From: Pseudorhodoplanes sp.
GTDB lineage: Bacteria; Pseudomonadota; Alphaproteobacteria; Rhizobiales; Xanthobacteraceae
Assembly (NCBI GenBank): GCA_019187085.1
Contig: JABARS010000019.1
Location: 1 to 64,000 of the forward strand
Direction: 5' to 3'
Length of the DNA stretch: 64,000 nucleotides
The notes under the pieces: model-generated
What the model saw: the letters and a program-made list of their open reading frames with translations, nothing else
The model's database searches: none
What the model was told of the DNA's origin: nothing
Position numbers and translations under genes: made by a program
Part shown: positions 44,958 to 54,310 of the stretch, one piece after another
Numbering within the stretch: position 1 is the first letter of the stretch
Layout of the letters: each line of letters begins with the position of its first letter

Positions 44958-45904
44958 TCTACGATCTCGTGGCGCAAGGCCTGCAAATGATACTGGTGCT
45001 CGCGGTGGCGCCGTTCATTCTCGGCGTGACACGCAAGGTCAAGGCGCGACTGTTGCGGCGGATCGGGCCGCCGCTGCTGCAGCCTTACCGCGATATCTGG
45101 AAGCTGATGCACAAGGAAGCGGTAATGGCGCATGATGCGTCATGGCTGTACCGCGGCACTCCCTATCTGCTTTTTGCCACGACCTGGGTCGCGGCCGCGC
45201 TAATCCCGACCTATTCGACCGGATTGCTGTTTTCGTGGTCCGCCGACCTGATCGCGATCGTGGCTCTGCTTGCGACCGGGCGTTTCGCGCTTGCGCTTGC
45301 CGGCATGGACGTGGGGACAGCGTTCGGCGGCATCGGCTCGTCGCGCGAGATGCTGATCGCTTCGCTCGCGGAGCCGGCGATGCTGCTCGTGGTGTTCACC
45401 GTGTCGCTGGTGGCGGGGACCACCCAGCTGTCGGCGATCGCCGAACACATGATCCACGGATCGGTCGGTCTGCGGGTCTCGCTCGGGCTGGTCCTGTTCT
45501 CCTTCATCTTTGTGGCCATCGCCGAAAATGCCCGTATCCCCATCGATAATCCCGCGACCCATCTCGAACTGACGATGGTCCATGAGGCCATGGTGCTGGA
45601 ATATTCCGGCCGCCATCTCGCCATGATCGAGGCGGCCGCCGCTCTGAAGTTGACGCTGTATTTCTCGCTGCTGGTGTGTCTGTTCCTGCCGTTCGGCATG
45701 GCGACCGGCGACAAGAGCCCGCTGGCCTTCGCCATCGGCCTGGCGTTTTACCTTTCGAAGATCATGCTGCTGGCGGTCCTGCTTCCGATCGCGGAGACCG
45801 CGGTCGCTAAGATGCGCGTGTTCCGCTATCCGGTCTTTCTCGGCGGGGCTTTTGCCACGGCGGCACTCGCCGTGTTTCTCCTGTTCGTATCGCAAGGCTT
45901 CTGA
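44948..45904 (+). CDS. HyfC/NuoH-like membrane subunit (Ehr complex)
   Basis: 318 residues, eight predicted helices, NuoH/HycD family: the cytoplasmic loop KARLLRRIGPPLLQPYRDIWKLMHKE and the acidic loop ENARIPIDNPATHLELTMVHEAMVLEYSG are the quinone-site and coupling signatures of this subunit. It links the soluble Fe-S arm to the antiporter subunits. ATG at 44948 lies inside the end of hyfB; it shares TGATG with the next gene. Confidence 0.82.
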   Translation: MAMIYDLVAQGLQMILVLAVAPFILGVTRKVKARLLRRIGPPLLQPYRDIWKLMHKEAVMAHDASWLYRGTPYLLFATTWVAAALIPTYSTGLLFSWSADLIAIVALLATGRFALALAGMDVGTAFGGIGSSREMLIASLAEPAMLLVVFTVSLVAGTTQLSAIAEHMIHGSVGLRVSLGLVLFSFIFVAIAENARIPIDNPATHLELTMVHEAMVLEYSGRHLAMIEAAAALKLTLYFSLLVCLFLPFGMATGDKSPLAFAIGLAFYLSKIMLLAVLLPIAETAVAKMRVFRYPVFLGGAFATAALAVFLLFVSQGF

Positions 45905-46575
45905 TGACGTCGCTGCAATTCGATATCGCGCATCTTCTGGCCGGCGGTATGCTGGTGCTGAGCCTGCTGCTGCTCTATCAGGATCGCATCCTGGCGACGC
46001 TCAATGTGTTCGCGTTGCAGGCCATCGTGCTTTCGCTGGCGGTCGCTTGGCAGGCTTATGTCCAGGGGGCCATGCACCTGATGGTCACCGCGCTCATCGC
46101 GCTCGTGGTCAAGGGCTTCGTCATCCCCGCGGCTCTGAACAGGATCGTCTACCGGCTCGGCATTCACCGCGAGATCGAGCAGGTGATCGGCGCCGGGCCG
46201 ACGATGCTGACCGGCCTCGGCCTGATCGCGCTGTCAATCCTCCTCGTCATGCCGGTCAATGTCGGCGTGACGGCGCTGGCACGCGAAGACCTTGCTTTTG
46301 CCCTGGCCGTGATCCTGCTCGGCCTGCTGATGATGATCACGCGCCGCAATGCCGTGACCCAGATCGTCGGGTTCATGTCGCTCGAAAATGGCCTGATTCT
46401 CGCCGCCACCGGCGCAAGGGGCATGCCGCTTGTCGTCGAGATTTCGGTCGCCTTCTCGATCCTGATCGCCTTTTCGGTCTTCGGCATCTTTGTTTTTCGC
46501 ATCCGCGAGCGCTTCGACACCGTCGACCTTGCTGCCCTTGACCGCTTCCGGAGCGAGCGAAGCACGCTGCAATGA
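45904..46575 (+). CDS. HyfE-like membrane subunit (Ehr complex)
   Basis: 223 residues, about six helices, resembling HyfE (with NuoK-like core): LLLYQDRILATLNVFALQA, the VVKGFVIPAALNRIVYRL segment and FMSLENGLILAATGARGMPLVVE, in which a membrane glutamate is conserved. It probably forms part of the ion path. It overlaps both neighbours (TGATG upstream, ATGA downstream). Confidence 0.78.
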   Translation: MTSLQFDIAHLLAGGMLVLSLLLLYQDRILATLNVFALQAIVLSLAVAWQAYVQGAMHLMVTALIALVVKGFVIPAALNRIVYRLGIHREIEQVIGAGPTMLTGLGLIALSILLVMPVNVGVTALAREDLAFALAVILLGLLMMITRRNAVTQIVGFMSLENGLILAATGARGMPLVVEISVAFSILIAFSVFGIFVFRIRERFDTVDLAALDRFRSERSTLQ

Positions 46576-48008
46576 CCTCGCCGCTGACATATCTTCTGGC
46601 CATCCCGGCGGCGGCGACGCTGCTGCTCGGGCTGATCGCGCATTACCGGATCGGGGCGCTGCTCAACGTGCTGGCGTCCGGCGCAACACTCGTCGCCGCG
46701 GTTGCACTTTTGTTCGCCGACCGCGTGCGGACCGATATCTTCATCATCGACGATTTCAATATCTATCTTGTCATCCTCACTGCGTTCGTCGGTTTCACGA
46801 CCAGCATTTTCAGCGCGACCTATATCGGCCATGAGCTGGAGATCGGCAAGCTGACACCGGTATTTCTGCGTTTCTATCATGCGCTTTATCAGGCGATGAT
46901 GGCGGCGATGAATCTCGCGCTGGTGTCGAACAATGTCGGCCTGCTCTGGGTGGGCGTGGAAGTCGCGACACTGTCGACGGTGATGATGGTCGGCATCTAT
47001 CGCACACCGGAAGCAATCGAGGCGGCGTGGAAATATTTCATTCTTGGTTCGGTCGGCATTGCGCTCGCCTTCTTCGGTACGATTCTGATCTATCTCGTGG
47101 CACAGCCGGTGATCGGGGAGGGGTTGCCGGCCATGGCCTGGGACCTGCTGCTGCGAAACGGGGCGGCGTTCGATGCCAAGCTGCTCTCGCTCGCCTTCGT
47201 GTTTCTGCTGGTCGGCTACGGGACGAAGATCGGTCTTGCTCCGTTTCATGCCTGGCTGCCTGACGCGCATGCCGAGGGCCCGACCCCGATCTCGGCCGTC
47301 CTGTCGGGGCTTTTGCTCAACGTCGCGCTCTACGCATTGCTGCGTTTCAAGATGCTGCTCGCGGCTCATCCCGATACCCTCAATGTCGGGGCGATCATGA
47401 TCGCGCTCGGCCTTATCAGCCTGATCTTCTCGGGCTTCATGCTCTATCGTCGGCGGGACATCAAACGTCTGTTCGCCTATTCGTCGATCGAGCATATGGG
47501 GATCATGACGTTTGCATTCGGCATGGGCGGGCCGCTCGCCAATTTCGCGGGCCTGCTGCACATGACCCTGCATTCGCTTATCAAGTCGGCGATTTTTTTC
47601 GCGGTCGGCCATATCGCGCAGGTAAAGGGCACGCAGCGCATTTCGCAGATCCGCGGCCTGTCGGTGACTCACCCGGTGCTTGCCGTCGGGCTTGCGCTCG
47701 GCGTGATCGCGATTGCCGGGTTGCCGCCGTTCGGCATGTTTCTGAGCGAGTTCATGCTCGTGACGTCGAGCTTTGCGCGCCAGCCCCTGCTTGCGCTGGT
47801 GCTGGTGGCGGGGCTGTTGATCGCATTCGGCGCCTTGGTCCTGCGCATGCAGGATGTCCTGTTCGGAGAGCCGAACGGACCGGCAGGCGGCGTGAAAGCC
47901 TCCTACATTCCGCTGTTCGTCCATCTGGCGCTGGCGCTCATGGCCGGCCTCTGGTTGCCGGAGCCGATGGTCAACTGGTTTCGCGCGGTTGCCGCGCAGC
48001 TCGGGTGA
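46572..48008 (+). CDS. HyfF-like antiporter subunit (Ehr complex)
   Basis: 478 residues, NuoN/M-like antiporter family. The discharging glutamate region LLWVGVEVATLSTVMMVGIYRTPEA and the charged helix GTKIGLAPFHAWLPDAHAEGPTPISAVLSGLLLNVALYA are intact, as is YRRRDIKRLFAYSSIEHMG. It is a second ion-pumping unit in addition to the HyfB-like protein, so the complex should translocate ions. Start overlaps hyfE by 4 bp. Confidence 0.82.
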   Translation: MTSPLTYLLAIPAAATLLLGLIAHYRIGALLNVLASGATLVAAVALLFADRVRTDIFIIDDFNIYLVILTAFVGFTTSIFSATYIGHELEIGKLTPVFLRFYHALYQAMMAAMNLALVSNNVGLLWVGVEVATLSTVMMVGIYRTPEAIEAAWKYFILGSVGIALAFFGTILIYLVAQPVIGEGLPAMAWDLLLRNGAAFDAKLLSLAFVFLLVGYGTKIGLAPFHAWLPDAHAEGPTPISAVLSGLLLNVALYALLRFKMLLAAHPDTLNVGAIMIALGLISLIFSGFMLYRRRDIKRLFAYSSIEHMGIMTFAFGMGGPLANFAGLLHMTLHSLIKSAIFFAVGHIAQVKGTQRISQIRGLSVTHPVLAVGLALGVIAIAGLPPFGMFLSEFMLVTSSFARQPLLALVLVAGLLIAFGALVLRMQDVLFGEPNGPAGGVKASYIPLFVHLALALMAGLWLPEPMVNWFRAVAAQLG

Positions 48009-49534
48009 CGACGATGGCTGGCGAGTCACTCGGAACGATCCTGCGGACGGCGCACCGGCTTCCGGTCCAGCAGCCATGGCCGCGTTACGAGGTGGATTCT
48101 ACGCAGTGGCTCGCAATCGGCCAGACGATCGCTGGCGGTGGCGGCGACCTCATCGGTCTCTGGGCCAGCCCCGACAGCGTGCATCTGGCGCTGCGATCGT
48201 CGGATTTCGAAACTCCGTGCGTTGTTTCACTTCCGGTGACCGACGGAACATTCCCGTCCATTGGGCGCCTGCATGCGCCGGCGATCCGGCTGGAGCGTGC
48301 GATCCGGGATCTCCATGGCTTTACCCCCGAGGATTGCCCCGACTCGCGGCCGTGGCTCGATCACGGATCGTGGGGTGTTTCGGCCCCGCTCGGAGCGTCG
48401 CAGGAAGCCCCCCTGCGCGATCCCGCAGCCTATGAATTCCTTCCGGTCAGGGGACGCGGGCTGCATCAGGTGCCCGTCGGGCCGGTTCATGCCGGCATCA
48501 TCGAGCCCGGACATTTCCGCTTCACCGCCAACGGCGAAACCGTGGTGCGGCTGGAGGAGCGGTTCGGCTACGTTCACAAGGGGATCGGGCGCTTGCTCGC
48601 CGGCGCCGGATTTGATCGCGCCGCCCGGATAATCGCCCGGCTTTCGGGCGATTCCACGGTCGCCTACAGCTTCGCTTATGCCCGCGCGCTTGAGGCGGCG
48701 CTCGGCGTTTCCGTGCCGCCGCGCGCGCAAATTCTGCGCGGCGTAATGGCCGAGCTGGAGCGCATTGCCAATCATTTCGGCGACATCGGCGCGATCTGCA
48801 ACGACGCGGCATTCGCGATCGCCCACGCCCATTGCGGCATTTTCCGCGAGCGCATTCTTGCCGTATGTGATCGCACTTTCGGTCATCGCCTGATGATGGA
48901 TCGCATCGTGCCCGGCGGCGTCACGACCGACATCGCGCCCGCTACCGCCGCCGACATGGTGGCGACGCTCGATGAGATCACCCCGCGTTTTGCCGAGATC
49001 GTGCGGCTCTACGACCAGACGCCGTCGCTGCAGGATCGTACCTGCACGACCGGAATTGTCAGCAAGGCACTGGTGGATCGATGGGCCGCCGGCGGTCATG
49101 TCGGGCGCGCATCCGGACGCGATTTCGATACGCGGCGCGATTGTTCCTATCCGCCCTATGACTCGGTGCCGTTGACGGTTCCGGTCTTCGAGCGCGGCGA
49201 CGTCGACGCGCGCGTATGGGTACGCATTCGCGAGGTCGAGGCGAGCATGACGCTGCTGAAGGCATGGCTTGGCGCCTTGCCGCAGGGCCCGGTTTTCGCC
49301 GACCTGCCGGAGCGTTCGCAGGCGGCCGAGGGCATTGCGATGATTGAGGCATTCCGTGGCGACCTGCTCGTCTGGCTTCGGATCGCCGACGGCAAGATCG
49401 TCTGCGCGCATGCTCGCGACGCTTCGCACTTCCAGTGGCAGCTGCTGGAAGCAGCGATCGAAGGAAATATCGTCGCCGATTTTCCGCTCTGCAACAAATC
49501 GTTCAACTGTTCGTATTCGGGGCATGACGGCTGA
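48005..49534 (+). CDS. HyfG/HycE-like large subunit lacking NiFe ligands (Ehr complex)
   Basis: 509 residues: NuoC-like N-terminal part (about 1-125) fused to a NuoD/hydrogenase-large-subunit-like part (150-509). The YVHKGIGRLL motif is present, but the L1 CxxC that binds Ni and Fe is replaced by ARLSGDSTVAYS (around 211-222). The C-terminal L2 DPCxxC reads PLCNKSFNC (C496 and C502, five residues apart). H2 activation is therefore not expected; this is an energy-converting-hydrogenase-related subunit. Start GTG at 48005 overlaps hyfF, or ATG at 48014. Confidence 0.8.
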   Translation: MTTMAGESLGTILRTAHRLPVQQPWPRYEVDSTQWLAIGQTIAGGGGDLIGLWASPDSVHLALRSSDFETPCVVSLPVTDGTFPSIGRLHAPAIRLERAIRDLHGFTPEDCPDSRPWLDHGSWGVSAPLGASQEAPLRDPAAYEFLPVRGRGLHQVPVGPVHAGIIEPGHFRFTANGETVVRLEERFGYVHKGIGRLLAGAGFDRAARIIARLSGDSTVAYSFAYARALEAALGVSVPPRAQILRGVMAELERIANHFGDIGAICNDAAFAIAHAHCGIFRERILAVCDRTFGHRLMMDRIVPGGVTTDIAPATAADMVATLDEITPRFAEIVRLYDQTPSLQDRTCTTGIVSKALVDRWAAGGHVGRASGRDFDTRRDCSYPPYDSVPLTVPVFERGDVDARVWVRIREVEASMTLLKAWLGALPQGPVFADLPERSQAAEGIAMIEAFRGDLLVWLRIADGKIVCAHARDASHFQWQLLEAAIEGNIVADFPLCNKSFNCSYSGHDG

Positions 49535-50073
49535 TGCGCACGCTGCTGCTACGTTCGCTGTTCGCAAGGCCGGTGACGATCGGTGCGCCGTCGCCGGAAG
49601 ACGTTGCGCTTGCAAAGACCGGCGCGGCGCTCGAAGCGCAGGCGCGACGTCTTTACGGTCGCGCGATCACGATCCGCGCAGTCGATGCGGGTTCCTGCAA
49701 TGCCTGCGAGCTGGAGATTCACGCACTCAACAATGCGGTCTATGACGTCGAACGCTTCGGCATCCGCTTTGCGGCCTCGCCGCGCCATGCCGACGTGCTG
49801 CTGGTGACCGGGCCGGTCACGAAAAACATGAAGGTTGCGCTCGAGCGAACATATGCAGCGACGCCCGATCCGAAATGGGTGGTTGCGGTCGGCGACTGCG
49901 CGTGCGGACATGGCGTCTTCGCGCAGTCCTATGCCACCGTGGGCTCGGTGGCGGATGTCGTTCCGATCGATCTGCGGATCTCGGGGTGTCCGCCACGGCC
50001 GATCGATCTTCTGACCGGATTGCTTGCGCTGCTCGAGCGCGTATCGGCTCCGGCCGCGCGTCAGCGGCCGTGA
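49534..50073 (+). CDS. HyfI/NuoB-like small Fe-S subunit (Ehr complex)
   Basis: 179 residues of the NuoB/HycG family. The N2-type [4Fe-4S] ligands are all present: GSCNACELE (two Cys), GDCACGHG and GCPPRPIDLL. It sits at the junction of the large subunit and the membrane arm. TGATG links it to the large-subunit gene. No separate HyfA/HyfH ferredoxin subunit or hydrogenase maturation gene is found nearby, so the electron donor is unknown. Its 3' end overlaps the convergent nitrilase gene by 13 bp. Confidence 0.82.
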   Translation: MRTLLLRSLFARPVTIGAPSPEDVALAKTGAALEAQARRLYGRAITIRAVDAGSCNACELEIHALNNAVYDVERFGIRFAASPRHADVLLVTGPVTKNMKVALERTYAATPDPKWVVAVGDCACGHGVFAQSYATVGSVADVVPIDLRISGCPPRPIDLLTGLLALLERVSAPAARQRP

Positions 50074-51161
50074 TGGCGGCTCGCCGGCGGCTCGTCGGCG
50101 GCCGTGTCGTCCTGTGACCGCCTGCCGTCGATCGGCGTGAGCACCGGCTCGGCGAGCGGTCCCAGAGCGTCACCCGCGGTGCCGATAAAGACGGCCGGGT
50201 CGCGCGGCGACTGATCGACGCTGAGCTTGAAAACGTCGAAGCGGTTGTAATAGCCGACCACGTCATGAAACTGCTTCGGCTCGACGCATTGCGCGATATC
50301 GATGTTGGCGTAAACGATGCCCTCGTGGTCGCTGAGAACCTCGCTGATCACTTCGCCGGTCGGGTCGAGCACCATCGACACGGCGCGCGGTGTCTGGTCG
50401 AGGGTCTCGAGCATCTGGCGGTCGCCGCGCGCTAGCGCGTCGCGCATCGCATTGTCCATGAAACCAGAGGCGACGACGTTGAACACTTTCGCCTCGAAGG
50501 CGTGGCTGCCCGCGCGGATTTCGATGGCCCGGCGCAGGTTGTAGCCGCCGGATTGCGAGGATGGGCGCGTTGGCCAGACCGGCGGATAGGACGATACATG
50601 CACCTGCTCGCCCTGCGCCATGAGGCTGTAGCGGGCGAGCGGATTGGTGTTTTCGCCGCAGATCAGCATGCCGAGCCGGCCGATCTCCGTCGCTGCTACG
50701 CGCAGGCCGCGTCCGTCGCCATTGGCCCAGATCAGCTTTTCGTAGAATGTCGGTACCAGTTTGCGATGATGGGTAAGAATGGAGCCGTCCGAGCCGATGA
50801 TGAGATTTGAATTCCACAGGCATCCGACGCTGGCGTCGGTTGCTTCCGTGATTCCGAGGGAGACGACGACGCCGTGCCGGCGCGCCGCCATGCGCACCTT
50901 GGCCAGTTCGGGGCTGTCGATCTTGACCGCTTGTGCGGCAAGCTGCTTGAAGAAGTCATGCGAATGAATGGGGGCCTGCAACGCCGCCCAGACCGGAAAG
51001 CCGGGCACGTAGGATTCAGGGAACGCGACCAGCGAAGCACCGGCGCGCGCGGCTTCGGCGATGAGATCGCAGGCCTTGTCGATCGTGCCGGCGGTATTGA
51101 GGAATACGGATGAGGTGTGACAGGCGGCAGCCTTGAAGCTCGGGTAATGTCGTGCGGGCAT
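50061..51161 (-). CDS. Nitrilase
   Basis: 366 residues with the complete catalytic set of the nitrilase superfamily: E49 (AFPESY), K134 (HHRKLVPT) and C168 in CGENTNPLAR, a motif typical of true nitrilases (branch 1) that turn R-CN into R-COOH and NH3. A second conserved region (SSYPPVWP and the ARAIEIRAGSHAFE-like block) supports this. I start it at the ATG at 51161; upstream codons in frame show no homology. Soluble, cytoplasmic. The natural nitrile is unknown; an aliphatic or arylacetonitrile substrate is possible. Confidence 0.85.
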   Translation of the reverse strand: MPARHYPSFKAAACHTSSVFLNTAGTIDKACDLIAEAARAGASLVAFPESYVPGFPVWAALQAPIHSHDFFKQLAAQAVKIDSPELAKVRMAARRHGVVVSLGITEATDASVGCLWNSNLIIGSDGSILTHHRKLVPTFYEKLIWANGDGRGLRVAATEIGRLGMLICGENTNPLARYSLMAQGEQVHVSSYPPVWPTRPSSQSGGYNLRRAIEIRAGSHAFEAKVFNVVASGFMDNAMRDALARGDRQMLETLDQTPRAVSMVLDPTGEVISEVLSDHEGIVYANIDIAQCVEPKQFHDVVGYYNRFDVFKLSVDQSPRDPAVFIGTAGDALGPLAEPVLTPIDGRRSQDDTAADEPPASRHHGR

Positions 51162-51268
51162 CGCGCGGGTCCGATTCCGGTTTCGCAGGTTGCCTAGATG
51201 TGCCGCGCCGGCGGCTTCGTGCGAACGCTGAAAAACTGCACAGCGCGTTGCACAAAGGTATGCAGGGC

Positions 51269-52333
51269 TCACACGACCGTAATCGGGACGCAGTGGATGG
51301 CGTTGCGGCGACTGTTCTGCGGTTGCACGCCACCGCGACGCCCGTGTGCGCGTGCCATCAGCGTTACCGGTCCCGCGGCTGTCGGCGTCCAGTCGTACCG
51401 GAAGCCTTGCCAAGCGCGTCCCGTTGGCTTTTCCAGCGTCGCCGCATGCCAGCGCACGCCGGCGTCGCAACTGATGTCGAGACGGTCCACCCCGCCGTCG
51501 GCCCAGGCCCATCCGGTTACGGCACAAATGGTGCCGGCGGTGACCTGCGCATCCGGGGCTGGGGAGACGATTACGGATTCAGGTGCGATCGACCAGACGG
51601 GACGTCGCGCACCCGTCGGCCGGCCCGTCTCATCGAGTTCCGGATCGTTGTACCAGCGCGTGGTGAACGGGCTGTCGGCGCGCTCCGTCGCGAGCGTGAG
51701 TCGCGTCAGCCATTTGACGCTGTTGGTACCGTAGAAGCCGGGGATGACCAGGCGCGCCGGATAGCCGTGCTCCGGAGGCAGGTCTGCGCCGTTGAGCTCG
51801 TAGGCAATCAGCACGTCTTCGTTCAGGCGGGATAACGGGAAGTCCTTCAGGTAGGTGTCGCAGGGTACGTTATCGAAAGCGCCGTAGTCGGCGCCGTAGC
51901 CCCAGACAAGGCGCGCAGCCGATTGCGGCTGTGCAAGCGCAAGCACGTCGGCGAGGCGCGCGCCGGTCCAGACGACATTCGAAATCCGGCGCGCGGCGAC
52001 CTCCGGCTGGAGCGGGCTGCCCGCGCATTGATGCACGGTCTCGACGAAGACTTTCGGAAACGACAACAGACGGCCGTAGTCGATGATCGTCGGACGTTCG
52101 ACGAGGCCGTCGATTGTCAGGCGCCATGCATCCGTCGTGATGCGTGGGACGCCAAGATGGCAGAGCACGATGACGTCCGACGTCGCGGTCCGGCGGCTCG
52201 CCAGTTGATGCGGCAGCAGCGGGATGCGGCGGAAAAATCCGGCGGGATCAAGAACGGCGGCGGCGGGTGCTTCGCTCGTATCGTCATGCGGTCGGGAGGC
52301 CGGATTTTTGTCTGTCGCGGACATGATGCTCAT
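51269..52333 (-). CDS. Sulfite oxidase-family molybdoenzyme
   Basis: 354 residues with a sulfite-oxidase Mo-cofactor domain (about 50-235) and a C-terminal Mo-co dimerisation (immunoglobulin-like) domain (240-345). The Mo-ligand cysteine is C103 in VHQCAGSP, and the family motif GYPARLVIPGFYGTNSVKWL is clear. There is no evident signal peptide, unlike SoxC encoded at 57948-59234. Start ATG at 52333 (52324 also possible). It may oxidise sulfite or another small oxyanion; no cytochrome partner gene is directly adjacent. Confidence 0.78.
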   Translation of the reverse strand: MSIMSATDKNPASRPHDDTSEAPAAAVLDPAGFFRRIPLLPHQLASRRTATSDVIVLCHLGVPRITTDAWRLTIDGLVERPTIIDYGRLLSFPKVFVETVHQCAGSPLQPEVAARRISNVVWTGARLADVLALAQPQSAARLVWGYGADYGAFDNVPCDTYLKDFPLSRLNEDVLIAYELNGADLPPEHGYPARLVIPGFYGTNSVKWLTRLTLATERADSPFTTRWYNDPELDETGRPTGARRPVWSIAPESVIVSPAPDAQVTAGTICAVTGWAWADGGVDRLDISCDAGVRWHAATLEKPTGRAWQGFRYDWTPTAAGPVTLMARAHGRRGGVQPQNSRRNAIHCVPITVV

Positions 52334-52484
52334 AGCTCGCCACGGGCGAGATAATACACGGCAAGTGCGGGGGCGTTCGGAAACGGCCCATTGGATAACA
52401 ACAATTGCATGGTATCGTTGCTGCCGGGAACCGGAAAACCTGCAACATGACGTGCGGGTTTGCCGCAATCCGGATGCGGTGGCC

Positions 52485-53408
52485 TTATCGCAGCAGGCGC
52501 GCGGTTGCCGGCTCTTCTGCCGGACGGGCGCCGGTCGGCGCGTTCTCAGTATGCGTGCGGCCGAGCCGGGGTATTTTGCGGTGGCGGCGCTCGGTGGCAG
52601 CCCTGATCGTGGCTTGCCGTTGCGCGCAAAAGCTGTCGATGGCGTCCGTCGCCGCAAGCGCCATCGTGTTCTGTCGTTCCTGGGTCGTCAGCACCAACTC
52701 CTCGTCGCGATTGACGATCATGCCGGCTTCGAACAGTACGGCGGGCATCTGCGCCGTACGCAGGACGAAGATCTTGTCGAAGCGATAGACGCCTGCCTGC
52801 TTGTCCAGGAGCTCGCGCTGGCGGCCTCCCATGAAGCGCTCCGTATAATGAGGCGTGTAGCTCAGGTCGCGCGCCTTCAATTCCGCGCCCAGCAGGCTCG
52901 CAAACTGCAGGCTGTCTTTCGCGCGGCTGTTCTCGAATGAAACGAAAATCGAGTGTCCGCGAAACCGGTCGCTGAAGCGCGTTGGATTGCCGCCGCTGAA
53001 CCAGGGCTCCAGAAAGCGCTCCGGCACCGAATCGTGATGGATCGACACAAGCAGATCGGCGGGGACGGCGTTGGCGCGCCGCATGCGCGAGATCAGGGAC
53101 GGGATGGCGACGCCTTCGGAAACCAGAACGACCGTCTGCGTAAAGCCCGCGTCCTTCAGGCTTCGTTCGATCTCGCGGGTCAGCCGCAGATTGAATTCGT
53201 ATTCGGTGACGCCGCGCGCGCTCCGCGCGCCCGGATCCTCGGCGCTGTGTCCGACGTCCAGCAACACCCGAAAGGCTGCCCGCTCGCAGCGCGGCTTCGG
53301 TTTGGGGAGCGTGTCGCGGTCGCTGGCCGGCAATTGCGCAAGTGGCATCGCCGCGAACGCGGTGGCGAGCACAATCGCCAGGGGCAGTCCGGGGCGGGGC
53401 CAGCGCAT
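52485..53408 (-). CDS. N-acetylmuramoyl-L-alanine amidase (Amidase_3)
   Basis: 307 residues: N-terminal signal segment (about 5-23) and a zinc amidase domain. Zn ligands are visible as the His in LLDVGHSAEDPGA, a Glu in TEYEFNLRL and the His pair in VSIHHDS; the catalytic Glu is in AVLFEAGMI. It cleaves peptide stems from peptidoglycan in the periplasm. The C-terminal 40 residues are basic and unstructured. ATG at 53408 chosen; it stands 50 bp from the TetR gene in the same direction. Confidence 0.85.
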   Translation of the reverse strand: MRWPRPGLPLAIVLATAFAAMPLAQLPASDRDTLPKPKPRCERAAFRVLLDVGHSAEDPGARSARGVTEYEFNLRLTREIERSLKDAGFTQTVVLVSEGVAIPSLISRMRRANAVPADLLVSIHHDSVPERFLEPWFSGGNPTRFSDRFRGHSIFVSFENSRAKDSLQFASLLGAELKARDLSYTPHYTERFMGGRQRELLDKQAGVYRFDKIFVLRTAQMPAVLFEAGMIVNRDEELVLTTQERQNTMALAATDAIDSFCAQRQATIRAATERRHRKIPRLGRTHTENAPTGARPAEEPATARLLR

Positions 53409-53457
53409 GATTGAATGATAGCGCAGCAGCCCCACGCAGAAAACCGCTCTCAAATCA

Positions 53458-54156
53458 TCAAGGCTGTATGGAGGCCGGTCGGGGGTTTCCCTCCGGTCGC
53501 GGCGCCAGGAAATCCAGAATCACCTCGACGATATGCTGGCCGCGCGCGGAAAGCTGCTCCGGGTCGGTGAGATCGCGACTGAAAATGATGGAGAGGGTGT
53601 AGCGGTTTGAAAGATAGAAAAATCCAAGTGCGGCGATCGAGATATAGAGCTCGACCGGGTCGACGCCGGGACGGAAAATCTTCTGGTTGGCGCCACGTTT
53701 AAGAAGATCGGAAATCATTCCGATCAGCGGTGAATGCAATTCGCGAATGCGACGGGAATTCTTCAGATAGCGGGCACGATTGAAATTCTCGGTCGCCAGC
53801 AGGCTGAGAAATTCCGGATGGTCGATGAAATAATGCCAGGTGAATTCGATCAGCTCACGCATGCCGTCGGTCGGGTTGCGGTCGGTCAGGTTCAGGCCGA
53901 TTTCGGCGGTGCGGATCGCGGTATAGATTTCCTCGAGAACGGAGATATAGAGGCGCTCCTTGTCGCCGAAATAATAGTAGATCATGCGCTTGTTCACGCG
54001 CGCACGCTTGGCGATCCGGTCGATCCGGGCGCCGCTCAGGCCTTTCGAGGTAAATTCGGCAATCGCAGCATTGAGGATCGCCGCGCGCGTCCGCTCGGGA
54101 TTGCGCGGGGCGGATGCGCGACGGGGCGGGGCGGATTTGCTCGGTCGGGCATCCAT
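53458..54156 (-). CDS. TetR/AcrR-family transcriptional regulator
   Basis: 232 residues with an N-terminal TetR helix-turn-helix: RAAILNAAIAEFTSKGLSGARIDRIAKRARVNKRMIYYYFGDKERLY (shown in part; residues about 24-70) and a C-terminal ligand-binding helical domain of the TetR_C type. It starts about 130 bp from the hairpin after the cytochrome c gene. Target genes unknown; the downstream amidase or sulfite oxidase are the obvious candidates because they lie in the same direction. Confidence 0.85.
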   Translation of the reverse strand: MDARPSKSAPPRRASAPRNPERTRAAILNAAIAEFTSKGLSGARIDRIAKRARVNKRMIYYYFGDKERLYISVLEEIYTAIRTAEIGLNLTDRNPTDGMRELIEFTWHYFIDHPEFLSLLATENFNRARYLKNSRRIRELHSPLIGMISDLLKRGANQKIFRPGVDPVELYISIAALGFFYLSNRYTLSIIFSRDLTDPEQLSARGQHIVEVILDFLAPRPEGNPRPASIQP

Positions 54157-54214
54157 CGACGTGGCTCCAGGCCCTTCCTCCTAACCCCATAGTGAATGAC
54201 GGCACAAGAGGCCC

Positions 54215-54239
54215 CCGGCTGGAGGCGAACTCCAGCCGG
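54215..54239 (-). terminator. Hairpin after the cytochrome c2 gene
   Basis: Perfect 10-bp stem CCGGCTGGAG / CTCCAGCCGG with a 5-nt loop, about 70 bp beyond the stop of the leftward cytochrome gene and before the TetR gene. No T-run, so Rho-dependent or stabilising function is possible. Confidence 0.6.
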
Positions 54240-54310
54240 CTCAAGCGAGGATGGTCGATGATTGCCGGCCGCCTGCCTCCGGGCCACCGGTCGGCAGGCG
54301 GCGGCGTCTG

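Noticed and set aside
46164..48077. Long open frame (637 codons) on the minus strand
   Set aside because: Antisense to the HyfE/HyfF-like membrane subunits; highly charged, low-complexity translation without recognisable domain.
48005..50073. Functional NiFe hydrogenase 4
   Set aside because: The large subunit lacks the CxxC metal ligands at L1 and has altered spacing at L2; no hyp or endopeptidase genes are present.
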